Shown here: positions 22,647 to 30,883 of the stretch, piece after piece
How the letters are laid out: each line of letters starts with the position of its first letter
Position numbering within the stretch: position 1 is the stretch's first letter
Source: Paenibacillus phocaeensis
GTDB taxonomy: Bacteria > Bacillota > Bacilli > Paenibacillales > Paenibacillaceae
Assembly: GCF_900021165.1 (NCBI RefSeq)
Contig: NZ_FCOQ01000033.1
Location: 1 to 58,700 of the forward strand
Direction: 5' to 3'
DNA: 58,700 nucleotides
Position numbers and translations under genes: made by a program
Notes under the pieces: generated by a model
What the model saw: the letters and a program-made list of their open reading frames with translations, nothing else
Database searches by the model: none
Told to the model about the DNA's origin: nothing

Positions 22647-24727
22647 AATTCGCTTTCCAGTACGCCGGCAGACACCGGCTTGCTAAACAGATATCCTTGT
22701 CCTTCGTGGCACCGCTGCAGCTTCAGGAACTCCAGTTGCTCTTCGTTCTCCACACCCTCGGCCGTCACTTTCAGCTTTAAGTGGTGAGCCATCGTCGTGA
22801 TGGTGGAGACAATCGCCGCATCGTTCCCGTCGTACATCACTTCTTTCACGAAGGCGCGATCGATTTTTAGGCGGTCAATCGGCAGGCTTTTTAAATAGTA
22901 AAGCGAGCTGTAGCCTGTGCCGAAATCATCGATGCTGATATGGATGCCCAAACGCTTCAACCGGTGGAGCTGATCCAGCGCGGTGTCGATATCGTAGGTC
23001 ATGCTTTCCGTCACTTCCAGCTCCAGATAACGCGGATCCAACCCGACCTCGCGCAAGATCGCATCTACATGCTCCGCCAAATTATACTGGCGGAACTGGC
23101 GCATGGATAGATTGACGGAAACACAGACCGGCTCAAAGCCGTCCATCTGCCATTTCTTATTGTACAGGCAGGCTGTCTTCAGGACCCACTCTCCAAGCGG
23201 AACGATCAATCCGCTCTCCTCGGCCAGCGGAATAAATTCACTTGGCGGCAGCAGCCCCCGTTTGGGATGGTTCCAGCGGACAAGCGCCTCCATCCCGACC
23301 ATTTTGCCCGTATCGAGACTGATCTGCGGTTGAAACTCCAGGAAAAATTCCTCCCGCTCCAGCGCCTTCCGCATATCGTTCTCCAATTCCACCTTCGATT
23401 GCGTACGCTGCTTCATCGATGCGTTGTAGCGCATGAAGTCAACCCCATGCTCCTTGGCATGGTGAACCGCCATATCTGCATATTGGATCATCTGGTTGAC
23501 CGACTCCCCGTCGTCCGGAAAGACGGATAAACCCATGCTCAGTGAAATATGATATTCGGTATCGTCGATTAGAACCCCCGGATCCACAGAAGCCAACAGC
23601 TGCTTGGCCCGTTCCTCGGCTGCCGCATAATCGGGAAGCTCCGGGAAGATGACGGCAAATTCGTCTTCGCCCATTCGATACACCTGCTGCTGCGGTCCTT
23701 CCAGCGCCGACAGCCGACTCCCCAGCTCAGTCAGCACCTTATCCCCCGCACTATACCCCAGGGAGTCGTTGATCGCCTTAAACCGGTCGATATTAATCAC
23801 GGCGACGCCAGTGCAGGCCTGGGAAAATACCAGCAGTTCTCCCAGCTGTTCTTTCATCTGCCGCAAGTTCGGCAGTCCGGTCAAATCATCATGGTAAGCC
23901 ATATGCTTCATTTGAGCTTCCGCCTGTTGCTTGCCGCGCATCGGTTCCTCGATCGTCAGCCGGTAAACGCCTTTTAATACGATGTAATAGGAAATCCCCA
24001 TGTACCACTGACCTGCTGCCTGTGCCAAGCCTCCCGCATGCCCCGGCGGGCTGGTGAGCAGCACATGCCCCATCGCCATAAACAACAGGGCCCGGGTCAC
24101 CGTCATGATCGCCGGCGGACGCTCCGCGCGGTGCCGGTATAAGATGGCGAACGCCACGATGAGGTATAACAACGGTATCCCCACTCGCAAGACCAACTGC
24201 CCGGAAGCCAATTCGAGTAACGAAGGCAGGCTGTCCTGGTATCGGTTTAATACGAGCAACCCCACCAGCGTCAACAAGACGGCGCAGGCAAACATCGTGA
24301 TTTTCTGCTGACCGGACACCTCCTGATCCGCCGTGACGAATATCCGCAGCATCCCTATAGCCCCCAGAAGATGCGAGATCATCAAGAACCAGGTTGCCAG
24401 ATTCCCGCCCGGCTCGAAGCCGAGCAGCGTGATGTCGCCGTGCGAGACGACGTACAGGATATCCAGTATTCCGATCATCGAAAATAAAACGGCCGTATAC
24501 AGCCGTTGCTTGGAAAGCTTGTCAATAAACAGAATCCATCCCTGTGCAAAGATGGCAAACGAAACAGCCAGGCACATTAGACCGGCCAGAAGATGAAGCG
24601 TTTGAACGAGCGCGCCCGTCCCCGGTGGAAAAGCGCTCCACGCCGACAGCTGAACCACCCCGACCATCGCCACCAACCCGATTACCCCTTGGATGATTGT
24701 CGTTTGTTCCTCTGCCCTGATCCTCAA
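22625..24727 (-). CDS. membrane GGDEF-EAL protein (c-di-GMP turnover)
   Basis: A 700-residue protein: about seven to eight membrane helices (~10-260), a GGDEF domain (~275-430) and an EAL domain (~445-695). The cyclase signature is GEDEF (residues 353-357) instead of GGDEF, so cyclase activity is doubtful. The EAL part looks active: 'MEALVRWNHP' (EAL 480-482), 'LEVTESM', 'IDDFGTGYSSLYYLKSLPIDRLKIDR', 'TAEGVEN'. The likely role is a phosphodiesterase tuned by the membrane sensor and a regulatory GGDEF. The start is TTG 24727 with GGAGG ten bases before, inside the palindrome ACCTCCGGAGGT. Confidence 0.88.
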   Translation of the reverse strand: MRIRAEEQTTIIQGVIGLVAMVGVVQLSAWSAFPPGTGALVQTLHLLAGLMCLAVSFAIFAQGWILFIDKLSKQRLYTAVLFSMIGILDILYVVSHGDITLLGFEPGGNLATWFLMISHLLGAIGMLRIFVTADQEVSGQQKITMFACAVLLTLVGLLVLNRYQDSLPSLLELASGQLVLRVGIPLLYLIVAFAILYRHRAERPPAIMTVTRALLFMAMGHVLLTSPPGHAGGLAQAAGQWYMGISYYIVLKGVYRLTIEEPMRGKQQAEAQMKHMAYHDDLTGLPNLRQMKEQLGELLVFSQACTGVAVINIDRFKAINDSLGYSAGDKVLTELGSRLSALEGPQQQVYRMGEDEFAVIFPELPDYAAAEERAKQLLASVDPGVLIDDTEYHISLSMGLSVFPDDGESVNQMIQYADMAVHHAKEHGVDFMRYNASMKQRTQSKVELENDMRKALEREEFFLEFQPQISLDTGKMVGMEALVRWNHPKRGLLPPSEFIPLAEESGLIVPLGEWVLKTACLYNKKWQMDGFEPVCVSVNLSMRQFRQYNLAEHVDAILREVGLDPRYLELEVTESMTYDIDTALDQLHRLKRLGIHISIDDFGTGYSSLYYLKSLPIDRLKIDRAFVKEVMYDGNDAAIVSTITTMAHHLKLKVTAEGVENEEQLEFLKLQRCHEGQGYLFSKPVSAGVLESEFLSRLAG

Positions 24728-24826
24728 TGTGTATCAACCTCCGGAGGTAAATTCTGTCTTCCGTTATGAAACTACTAATTCAACATATTCCGCTTATTTC
24801 CTGCCTTTTCCCCAAATTTGTCGAGG

Positions 24827-24858
24827 AAAAAAAGAAGCCCGTGCGCAACGCGCCGGGC
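24827..24858 (-). terminator. terminator after the aldolase gene
   Basis: The minus strand GCCCGGCGCG-TT-GCGCACGGGC, with one mismatch, is followed by TTCTTTTTTT. Confidence 0.82.
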
Positions 24859-24867
24859 GGGAAATCC

Positions 24868-25833
24868 TTATTTTTTCGGACGATTCACCGTGATTTCCGG
24901 CGTCGTCAGCTTGTCGTAAAAATCGACGGCTTTATCCTTGTCCTCCGAGGCCCGCAGAGCCATCGCGGAACGCGGATGCTCATCCAGCGTCCCCGTGATC
25001 ATGTAAGGAATCAGATAGCCCCACTCTTCTTTCTCCCGAAGCGGGATGAGCAGTTCCTCCAAGACCTCCAGAACAGGCCGCAGGTTATAATTCGTATTCT
25101 TCAGATGAGTTACGAGCAGTTCGGTTGGGCAGTTGCCGGCCGCGCGCCCCATGCCGTACACGGAAGCATCGAGCAGCTCGACCCCGTGATCGGCGGCCAC
25201 CAAGGTGTTGGAGAACGCCAGTTGCATGTTGTTATGGGTGTGCACGCCAAGCCGCTTCCCCGGCAAATGCTTCTTAAACTTGTTAACCAGATACTCCATG
25301 TCTTTGTAGTCGAGACTTCCGTAAGAGTCAACGATGTAGACAACGTCGACAACGCTCTCCTTGATCATCTCGAACGCTTCCAACAGCTCATTTTCCATTA
25401 CGTTGGAGAGCGCCATGATGTTCAGCGTGGTCTCATATCCGCGGTCATGGAACAATTGAACCAACTGCAGCGCTTTATCTACATCTTTAATGTAGCAGGC
25501 GACCCGAATCAAATCGAGCAAGCTTTCGCTGCGCGGCAAGATATCGTTCTCATCCACCCGTCCGATGTCGACCAGGGCGGAAAGCTTGGTTGTTCCTTTT
25601 TGAGGGATCACCTTGCGCAGGAAATCATCGTCCAAAAAACGCCAAGGTCCCGCCTCATCGGCACCCTTCAGCAGCTTGGGCGAGTTTTTGTAGCCGATTT
25701 CCATATAATCCACGCCGGCTTCGTTTAAGCCTGCGTACAATTTTTGGACAAACTCCACGCTGAAGTCCCAGTTGTTCACCAGTCCCCCGTCACGTATGGT
25801 GCAATCGACGATTTTGCATTGGTTGGCTTTCAT
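24868..25833 (-). CDS. DRE-TIM metallolyase-family aldolase
   Basis: A 321-residue TIM-barrel protein of the HMG-CoA lyase/isopropylmalate synthase superfamily. 'IVDCTIRDGGLVNNWDF' is the metal-binding DxTxRDG start, and 'LGVHTHNNMQLAFSNTLVAADHG' supplies the two metal-ligand histidines. It lacks the C-terminal domains of LeuA. The nearest annotated relatives are 'aldolase catalytic domain' proteins and 4-hydroxy-2-oxovalerate aldolases; the real substrate is unknown. It stands alone with its own terminator; ATG 25833 follows AGAGG. Confidence 0.78.
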   Translation of the reverse strand: MKANQCKIVDCTIRDGGLVNNWDFSVEFVQKLYAGLNEAGVDYMEIGYKNSPKLLKGADEAGPWRFLDDDFLRKVIPQKGTTKLSALVDIGRVDENDILPRSESLLDLIRVACYIKDVDKALQLVQLFHDRGYETTLNIMALSNVMENELLEAFEMIKESVVDVVYIVDSYGSLDYKDMEYLVNKFKKHLPGKRLGVHTHNNMQLAFSNTLVAADHGVELLDASVYGMGRAAGNCPTELLVTHLKNTNYNLRPVLEVLEELLIPLREKEEWGYLIPYMITGTLDEHPRSAMALRASEDKDKAVDFYDKLTTPEITVNRPKK

Positions 25834-25875
25834 ACCCGCATATTCCTCTCCATCGTTTTACTATCCATCTTACTA

Positions 25876-26052
25876 AAGGTTGTTCGAAAAGTCATCTTCG
25901 AATCACGAAGTAGTTCAAGAAGTTTCTTCGGCGTCGAATCTTGAATTCAGCCGGGCTTTCCGTTGCTCACGTAGATCTGTCTACGCTCCGCTACTCAATC
26001 CCTGGCTTCATCCAACCTTCTCGGTGCTTCAAACCTGACTTTACGAACCTTC
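25876..26052. repeat. dispersed intergenic repeat, copy B
   Basis: Starts GGTTGTTCGAAAAGTCATCT and ends with a mutated inverted end (GACTTTACGAACCTT). It shares with copy A the blocks GAATCTTGAATTCAGCCGGG, GTTGCTCACGTA, CCGCTACT and CTTCTCGG. Confidence 0.75.
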
Positions 26053-26059
26053 ATTTGTA

Positions 26060-26094
26060 CGGTTGTTCGAAAAGTCATCTTCGAATCACGAAGA
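26060..26094. repeat. partial second copy of the repeat end (B2)
   Basis: GGTTGTTCGAAAAGTCATCT followed by TCGAATCACGAAG repeats the first 34 bases of copy B exactly, immediately downstream of it. Confidence 0.7.
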
Positions 26095-26166
26095 ATTTGA
26101 TTCTCCGATATGAGATTGATCACAGTACGGAACGACCGAGCGTGATATATTACATTTGAAATTCAA

Positions 26167-26183
26167 TTGAGATTGATTCTCAA
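26167..26183 (+). promoter_or_regulatory. Fur box upstream of feoA
   Basis: TTGAGATTGATTCTCAA is a near-perfect palindrome of Fur-box type about 95 bases before the feoA start. It predicts iron repression of the feo operon. Confidence 0.7.
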
Positions 26184-26278
26184 TACCAATTACTCAATTA
26201 GGGACTTCAGCCAATTTTGGCTTGCATATAGCACGAGCCCCTGCATTGCAATTGATTCAGAGAAGGAGAGGAATGCCC

Positions 26279-26521
26279 ATGACACCCTGCCGATGTTGCC
26301 TGCTTGGTTTGAAACCCGGAACTTCCTGCGCCATCACGCAAATCGGAAATATGGACCCGGTCCTGAAGCGGCGTCTTGCCGATCTCGGCATTCAGGAAGG
26401 CACCCGAGTCGTTGTCAAAAGATACTGCCTGTGGGGCGGCCCGGTTACGCTGGAATGCGCGGGCCAACTGCTTGGCATCCGCCAGAAAGAAGCGGCCTAT
26501 ATCGAGGTGGCGGTTTCATGA
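26279..26521 (+). CDS. feoA: FeoA, ferrous iron transport accessory protein
   Basis: An 80-residue SH3-like protein: 'LLGLKPGTSCAITQIG', 'LKRRLADLGIQEGTRVVVKRYCLWGGPVTLECAGQLLGIRQKEAAYIEV'. It binds FeoB and is needed for Fe2+ uptake. The N-terminus has an unusual 'CRCC' cysteine cluster. The start is set at ATG 26279, ten bases after AAGGAG; ATG 26273 is too close. Its stop overlaps the feoB start (ATGA). Confidence 0.9.
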   Translation: MTPCRCCLLGLKPGTSCAITQIGNMDPVLKRRLADLGIQEGTRVVVKRYCLWGGPVTLECAGQLLGIRQKEAAYIEVAVS

Positions 26522-28548
26522 ACAACGCGGCTCTCATCGGGAACCCGAACACGGGGAAAACCTCGCTGTTTAACACATTAACCCGCTCCTATGAATATGT
26601 CGGCAACTGGTCCGGCGTAACCGTCGAGAAGAAAGTCGGGCAACTGCGGAACAAGACCGGCCTGCTGACCGACCTGCCCGGGATCTATACTCTTCGCCCT
26701 CTATCCAGGGATGAAGGGGTTGCGGCGGAATACCTGGCCACCGAGTCTCCTTCCGTCCTGGTGAACATCGTTGACGCCTCCAATCTGGAGCGCAACTTGT
26801 ACCTGACCCTGCAGCTGCTTGAATACGGCAAACCGGTGATCATCGGGCTAAATATGATCGATGTCGCCCGCGCGAACGGACTGCAGGTCGATCCGGAGAA
26901 GCTTGCCGATCGGCTCGGAACTCCGGTATTCCCTCTGATCGCCCGTACCGGGAAAGGCAGCAAGGAACTGCTGCGTGCGATCGAGCAGTTGCCTCCGGGA
27001 TCGGCTGCTGTTCCGCGCTTTACGATCAACTACGGGGAAGTCATCGAACAGGCCATCCACGATATCTCCCGGGTACTTGACGCCGGACGCGAGGAAGGGC
27101 GCCCGACCTTGCGCTGGCTGGCCCTTCAGGTGCTGGAGGATAACCCGGCGGTCATCGCCGCACTCCCGCCGCAGACCGACCTGAATCAACTGCAGGGCAT
27201 CCGCGCCAAAGCGGAAAGACAGTTGGCCGCAGCCGGAAACCCTGCGTCTGCGGAAGAGACGATCCGCACCGTCCGCACCCGGCTGATTCGGGAGCTTTGC
27301 CGCGAGGCAGTCGACGCGACCCGGAAGAAGGCGCATACGATGACGGAACGGATCGACCGTATCGTCACTCACCCGGTTCTCGGCATCCCTCTGTTTATCG
27401 CTTTTATGTTCCTGACTTTCCAGCTCACGTTCGACTGGCTGGGAAACCCGCTTTCCGACCTGCTTGACGGTCTCATTACGGGACCGCTGACAAGCGGCAT
27501 CGAGACGCTGCTGACGGTAGCCGGGGCTTCAAGCTTCACGCATGCGCTGATCCTAGACGGCATCATCGGCGGCGTCGGCGGCGTATTGGTCTTTATCCCG
27601 CAGATTTTCATCATGTTCCTGATTATCTCCTTCATTGAGGACTCCGGCTACATGGCCCGAATCACGGTAATGATGGATAAATTGATGGAAATCGTCGGCC
27701 TAAACGGCAAAGCGCTAATTCCGTTTATTTTGGGCTTTGGCTGCAATGTACCGGCCGTTATGGCCTCCCGCAGCATTAAACAACCGAAAGAGCGGATGCT
27801 GACCATGCTGTTGATTCCATTGATGTCCTGCTCCGCCCGGCTGCCGGTTTACGCGTTGTTTGCCGGGATCTTCTTCACCCGGTCGCAAGGCCTGATCGTC
27901 CTCTCGCTGTATCTGCTCGGGATTGTCATGGCGCTTGTGTTGGCCAAAGTATTCTCCCTGTTCCTGTTCAAAAATGAACGTTCCTTCTTTATGGTTGAAC
28001 TGCCGCCTTACCGGATGCCGCAAAGCGTCACTTTGTTTCGCAGCACCTGGGAGAAAGGCAAAGGTTTCCTGCGTAAAGCCGGCACCTTCATTCTCGGCGG
28101 CTCGGTTATGATCTGGCTGCTCTCCTACCTTGGTCCGGGCGGCGTAGCCGAGAACATGGACGACAGCTTCCTGGCCGCGGTCGGCGGTTGGTTCGCGTCC
28201 ATCCTGCAACCGCTCGGGTTTGGCACGTGGCAATCCGGAGCCGCCCTCATCACCGGGTTTATGGCGAAAGAGGTCGTGGTGTCGACCATGAACATCATTT
28301 ACCACGTACCGGACATGGCCGGGCTGCAGGGGCAAATCGCCGCCTCCTTCACAGGGCTGCAGGCTTACAGCTTTATGGCTTTTGTTCTGCTGTATACCCC
28401 CTGCCTCGCAACGGTAGGCGTCCTCCGCAAAGAAACGGCCTCCTGGAAATGGACGTTATTCTCGATCGCTTATTCGCTGACGCTCGCTTACCTTGTGTCC
28501 CTCTTGATCTATCAGGTTGGCTTGCGACTCGGGTTGGGTCTGGCTTAA
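26518..28548 (+). CDS. feoB: FeoB, ferrous iron transporter
   Basis: A 676-residue Fe2+ permease. The N-terminal G domain has G1 'GNPNTGKT', the G2 Thr region, G3 'DLPG' and G4 'NMID', followed by a helical GDI domain (~165-270) and a polytopic membrane domain with two gate motifs ('GFGCNVPAVMASR' and 'TPCLATVGVLRKE'). The start is ATG 26518, coupled to feoA by a 4-base overlap; a much longer open frame upstream is not family-like. Iron control through the Fur box is inferred. Confidence 0.95.
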   Translation: MNNAALIGNPNTGKTSLFNTLTRSYEYVGNWSGVTVEKKVGQLRNKTGLLTDLPGIYTLRPLSRDEGVAAEYLATESPSVLVNIVDASNLERNLYLTLQLLEYGKPVIIGLNMIDVARANGLQVDPEKLADRLGTPVFPLIARTGKGSKELLRAIEQLPPGSAAVPRFTINYGEVIEQAIHDISRVLDAGREEGRPTLRWLALQVLEDNPAVIAALPPQTDLNQLQGIRAKAERQLAAAGNPASAEETIRTVRTRLIRELCREAVDATRKKAHTMTERIDRIVTHPVLGIPLFIAFMFLTFQLTFDWLGNPLSDLLDGLITGPLTSGIETLLTVAGASSFTHALILDGIIGGVGGVLVFIPQIFIMFLIISFIEDSGYMARITVMMDKLMEIVGLNGKALIPFILGFGCNVPAVMASRSIKQPKERMLTMLLIPLMSCSARLPVYALFAGIFFTRSQGLIVLSLYLLGIVMALVLAKVFSLFLFKNERSFFMVELPPYRMPQSVTLFRSTWEKGKGFLRKAGTFILGGSVMIWLLSYLGPGGVAENMDDSFLAAVGGWFASILQPLGFGTWQSGAALITGFMAKEVVVSTMNIIYHVPDMAGLQGQIAASFTGLQAYSFMAFVLLYTPCLATVGVLRKETASWKWTLFSIAYSLTLAYLVSLLIYQVGLRLGLGLA

Positions 28549-28582
28549 GTTTCGAACCGATAAACGAAAGGAGTTCCCCCTG

Positions 28583-28765
28583 ATGATCGACATTGTGATC
28601 CTTACGGCCGTATTTGGTTATGCCGCCTTCGCGTTATACCGCAGCTTCAAGAAGAGCAAAAAAGGCGCCTGCGCCTCCTGCTCGCAGCAGAAATCCTGTT
28701 CTGCGGCTTGCGGGAGTTACGCGGCGTCCTCTTCGGTTCCTCCGGCCAAAGGCCAAAGGGAATAA
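28583..28765 (+). CDS. FeoB-associated Cys-rich membrane protein
   Basis: A 60-residue protein: one N-terminal membrane helix ('IDIVILTAVFGYAAFALYRSF'), basic residues, then 'CASCSQQKSCSAAC'. It matches the small FeoB-associated cysteine-rich family found after feoB in Firmicutes, which may bind iron or act as the FeoC counterpart. ATG 28583 follows AAAGGAG. It completes the feoA-feoB operon. Confidence 0.85.
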   Translation: MIDIVILTAVFGYAAFALYRSFKKSKKGACASCSQQKSCSAACGSYAASSSVPPAKGQRE

Positions 28766-28777
28766 TTCTATACTCTT

Positions 28778-29884
28778 CTATAAGGCCAGCGGGAGCGAAA
28801 TGACAAAGATCGTTCCCGCGCCTTTTAAACTATCCACGGAAATGTTCCCCCGATGATTCCGAATGATCCGGTAACTCACCGACAATCCCAATCCGGTCCC
28901 CTTCTCCTTCGTCGTAAAGAAGGGATCAAACAGGCGGCTCAGCATTCCCTTATCCATCCCGCCTCCGTTATCCTGCACCGAGATGTTCACCGACTTGCCT
29001 TCCATCTCTGCACGGATATCGATCACCCCTTGATGATCGCTGCCGACCTCCGCGATCGCGTCCATCGCATTCTTGATAATATTGAGCAGAACCTGCTTGA
29101 TCTGCTTAGCGTCAATGGAGACGAACAACTCCTCCTCCGGGGCGTGCAGGATCATTTGACACCCCTTCATCACCGCCTCGCTCTCCGTAAGCAGCACGAC
29201 CTCCTTCAGCAAAGACGAGACGCTAACCGTCGATTTCTGCGGGGCTGAAGGCTTCGACGAATTGAGAAACTCATGAATAATGTCATTCGCCCGGTCGATT
29301 TCCGTCAAGATAATTCGAGCATACTCGTCCTTGCCCAATTGCAGCAAATGCGGCCGCAGCAATTGAATGAACCCGCGAATCGCCGTCAGCGGATTACGAA
29401 TTTCGTGCGCAATGGCTGCCGAGATCTTCCCGAGCATCGCCAGCTTGTCATTCTGGTAAGCGGTTTGTTCAATTCTTTTGAAATCAGAGACGTCCTTCAC
29501 GCTAAGTAAAAAATCCCCGTCCATTTGATCTCCGTATGTAACTGTGATCAGCCAATGTCTGCCGTACTCGTCGATTAATTCGTGGTATTTCTTACGGTGA
29601 AAAATCGTCTCCCGGTAAATTCGTATAATTTTGCGCTTCTTAAATTGATTGAGATGCGGATGCCGCAGCATTTGCAGCAAGTTGCAGCCGATCAGGGATT
29701 GGCGCGGCATTTCGAGCAGCTTGGCCATCTGTACATTGATAAAGGTCAGAACCCCATCGCTGTCGAACAGCATAATTCCGCTGTCCAGGTGTTGGAGTAC
29801 GTTCTCATACTTGTTTTTGACGAGCTGGGTCGATTGATATGCTTTGACGGACTGGAGCAATGTCTCTTGAAATTCACTCAACAA
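28778..29884 (-). CDS. PAS sensor histidine kinase (orphan, soluble)
   Basis: A 368-residue kinase with no membrane helix. A PAS domain (~25-135, 'LDSGIMLFDSDGVLTFINVQMAKLLEMP') is followed by HisKA with 'AAIAHEIRNPLTAIRGFIQLL' (phospho-acceptor His160) and HATPase_c with N-box 'NIIKNAMDAI', G1 'DNGGGMD', F-box and G2 'GTGLGLSV'. No response regulator is adjacent. The architecture resembles the cytoplasmic sporulation kinases KinA/KinE that feed Spo0F, but phosphorelay membership is inference. The start is TTG 29884 behind AAAGGGGG; it is convergent with the feo operon. Confidence 0.85.
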   Translation of the reverse strand: MLSEFQETLLQSVKAYQSTQLVKNKYENVLQHLDSGIMLFDSDGVLTFINVQMAKLLEMPRQSLIGCNLLQMLRHPHLNQFKKRKIIRIYRETIFHRKKYHELIDEYGRHWLITVTYGDQMDGDFLLSVKDVSDFKRIEQTAYQNDKLAMLGKISAAIAHEIRNPLTAIRGFIQLLRPHLLQLGKDEYARIILTEIDRANDIIHEFLNSSKPSAPQKSTVSVSSLLKEVVLLTESEAVMKGCQMILHAPEEELFVSIDAKQIKQVLLNIIKNAMDAIAEVGSDHQGVIDIRAEMEGKSVNISVQDNGGGMDKGMLSRLFDPFFTTKEKGTGLGLSVSYRIIRNHRGNISVDSLKGAGTIFVISLPLAL

Positions 29885-30158
29885 GTTTGGTTCCCCCTTT
29901 ACTCAAATGACGTACTTTGCCTAACAAGACAACATACGATCACTACCTAGAAGAACTTACCCTGACTCGGCGTGCTTAACTCAACTTTCGATCCGAATCT
30001 ATGTCAATTTTCTAAAAAGACGAAGGATGCCTGTCCATAAATCTAATGAAATAAGTCAAAAGCCACCTGTTTCAATCATAGTCAAGTTTTCCAAATACCG
30101 TCAACCAGAGATACTGTCGAAAAAAGAGGGATGAACGCAAAACGACGACCATAGTCCC
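29885..30158. other. gene-free upstream region of the histidine kinase gene
   Basis: About 275 bases with no convincing ORF. It should hold the kinase promoter on the minus strand, but I could not assign -35/-10 boxes with confidence. A single TGTCGAA (30115-30121) matches the Spo0A half-box but is expected by chance. Confidence 0.4.
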
Positions 30159-30196
30159 AAAAAAATGAAAATAGCCTCCCTTCTGGAAGACTATTT
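30159..30196 (-). terminator. terminator after the zinc-binding protein gene
   Basis: On the minus strand an AAATAG...CTATTT stem with inner TTCC/GGGA pairing is followed by a T-rich run (CATTTTTTT). Confidence 0.75.
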
Positions 30197-30204
30197 CTCA
30201 TGAT

Positions 30205-30615
30205 TCAACTATTGTTGTGTTGAAGCCGGGCCCGGCGCCGGCTCATCACCGCCAACCTCTTCTTCAGCTCCTCGGTCCATTTCTCATCGCCGATCTGTTT
30301 GGCAACGGACAAGAGGTCCAGGGAAATATCGATTTGGCTTTGCACGATCACCATGGGATCTTCATCCTCCCGGTTCACGCAGTTTCCGAAAATGGACTCA
30401 TCGTCCTCCATCACGAAATCCTGAAAATCAATCTCCGCCACACCATCGCCATGCGCATATTCTGCTAATATCTCGTATTCATTCTCCACTTTATAATGAA
30501 CCTCAACCCGATGGCATACCGGGCAAAATAACAGGGGTACATTATGTACCTGCGTACGATAATGCTTTAAAGTCCCCTTTGTTCCCAGCATGCTGGCTCC
30601 GCAGCAAAAACTCAT
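30205..30615 (-). CDS. MqsA/YgiT-like zinc-binding protein, unknown function
   Basis: A 136-residue acidic protein. 'CCGASMLGTKGTLKHYRTQVHNVPLLFCPVCHRVEVHY' resembles the N-terminal zinc finger of the YgiT/MqsA group (two Cys pairs around a 'v.nVP...CpvC' segment). The middle is Asp/Glu-rich and the C-terminal ~45 residues are helical and basic. There is no HTH and no toxin partner, so antitoxin function is not supported. ATG 30615 follows AAGGGG. Single gene with its own terminator. Confidence 0.6.
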   Translation of the reverse strand: MSFCCGASMLGTKGTLKHYRTQVHNVPLLFCPVCHRVEVHYKVENEYEILAEYAHGDGVAEIDFQDFVMEDDESIFGNCVNREDEDPMVIVQSQIDISLDLLSVAKQIGDEKWTEELKKRLAVMSRRRARLQHNNS

Positions 30616-30774
30616 TCCCCTTCACCCTTTCCCGCGTTCGGTTCATTGACGTCTCCGGCTCTGGCTTGAGCTGGGATTTCATATAATTTATTCGTGAAGC
30701 TTGCTTCAAATTCCTGCGTGGGGTTTGTAATTCCTGGAACCCCGGGCAATCCCCCACAGATCCAGCCGTGGGGC

Positions 30775-30812
30775 AAAAAACCCCCGATTTGAGCCACGCT
30801 CAAACAGGGGGT
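30775..30812 (-). terminator. terminator after leuB
   Basis: On the minus strand ACCCCC..TTTGAGC / GCTCAAA..GGGGGT is followed by TTTTTT, about 70 bases after leuB. Confidence 0.9.
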
Positions 30813-30883
30813 CCATCTTCATATCTTTACATATGGTAACACCGGCCAAATCCAAAGTCAATTATTATACAGCCCGGTGTCAA

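Noticed and set aside
26167..26517. A long upstream extension of feoB.
   Set aside because: It overlaps feoA and the Fur box, while FeoB homologues begin at the G domain; ATG 26518 is coupled to the feoA stop.
30115..30121. TGTCGAA, a Spo0A half-box near the histidine kinase gene, and another at 43868-43874 near the nup promoter.
   Set aside because: About seven such heptamers are expected by chance in a window of this size on both strands; no second box or promoter context supports them.
30205..30615. MqsA/YgiT-like finger as an antitoxin.
   Set aside because: No HTH domain and no adjacent small toxin gene.
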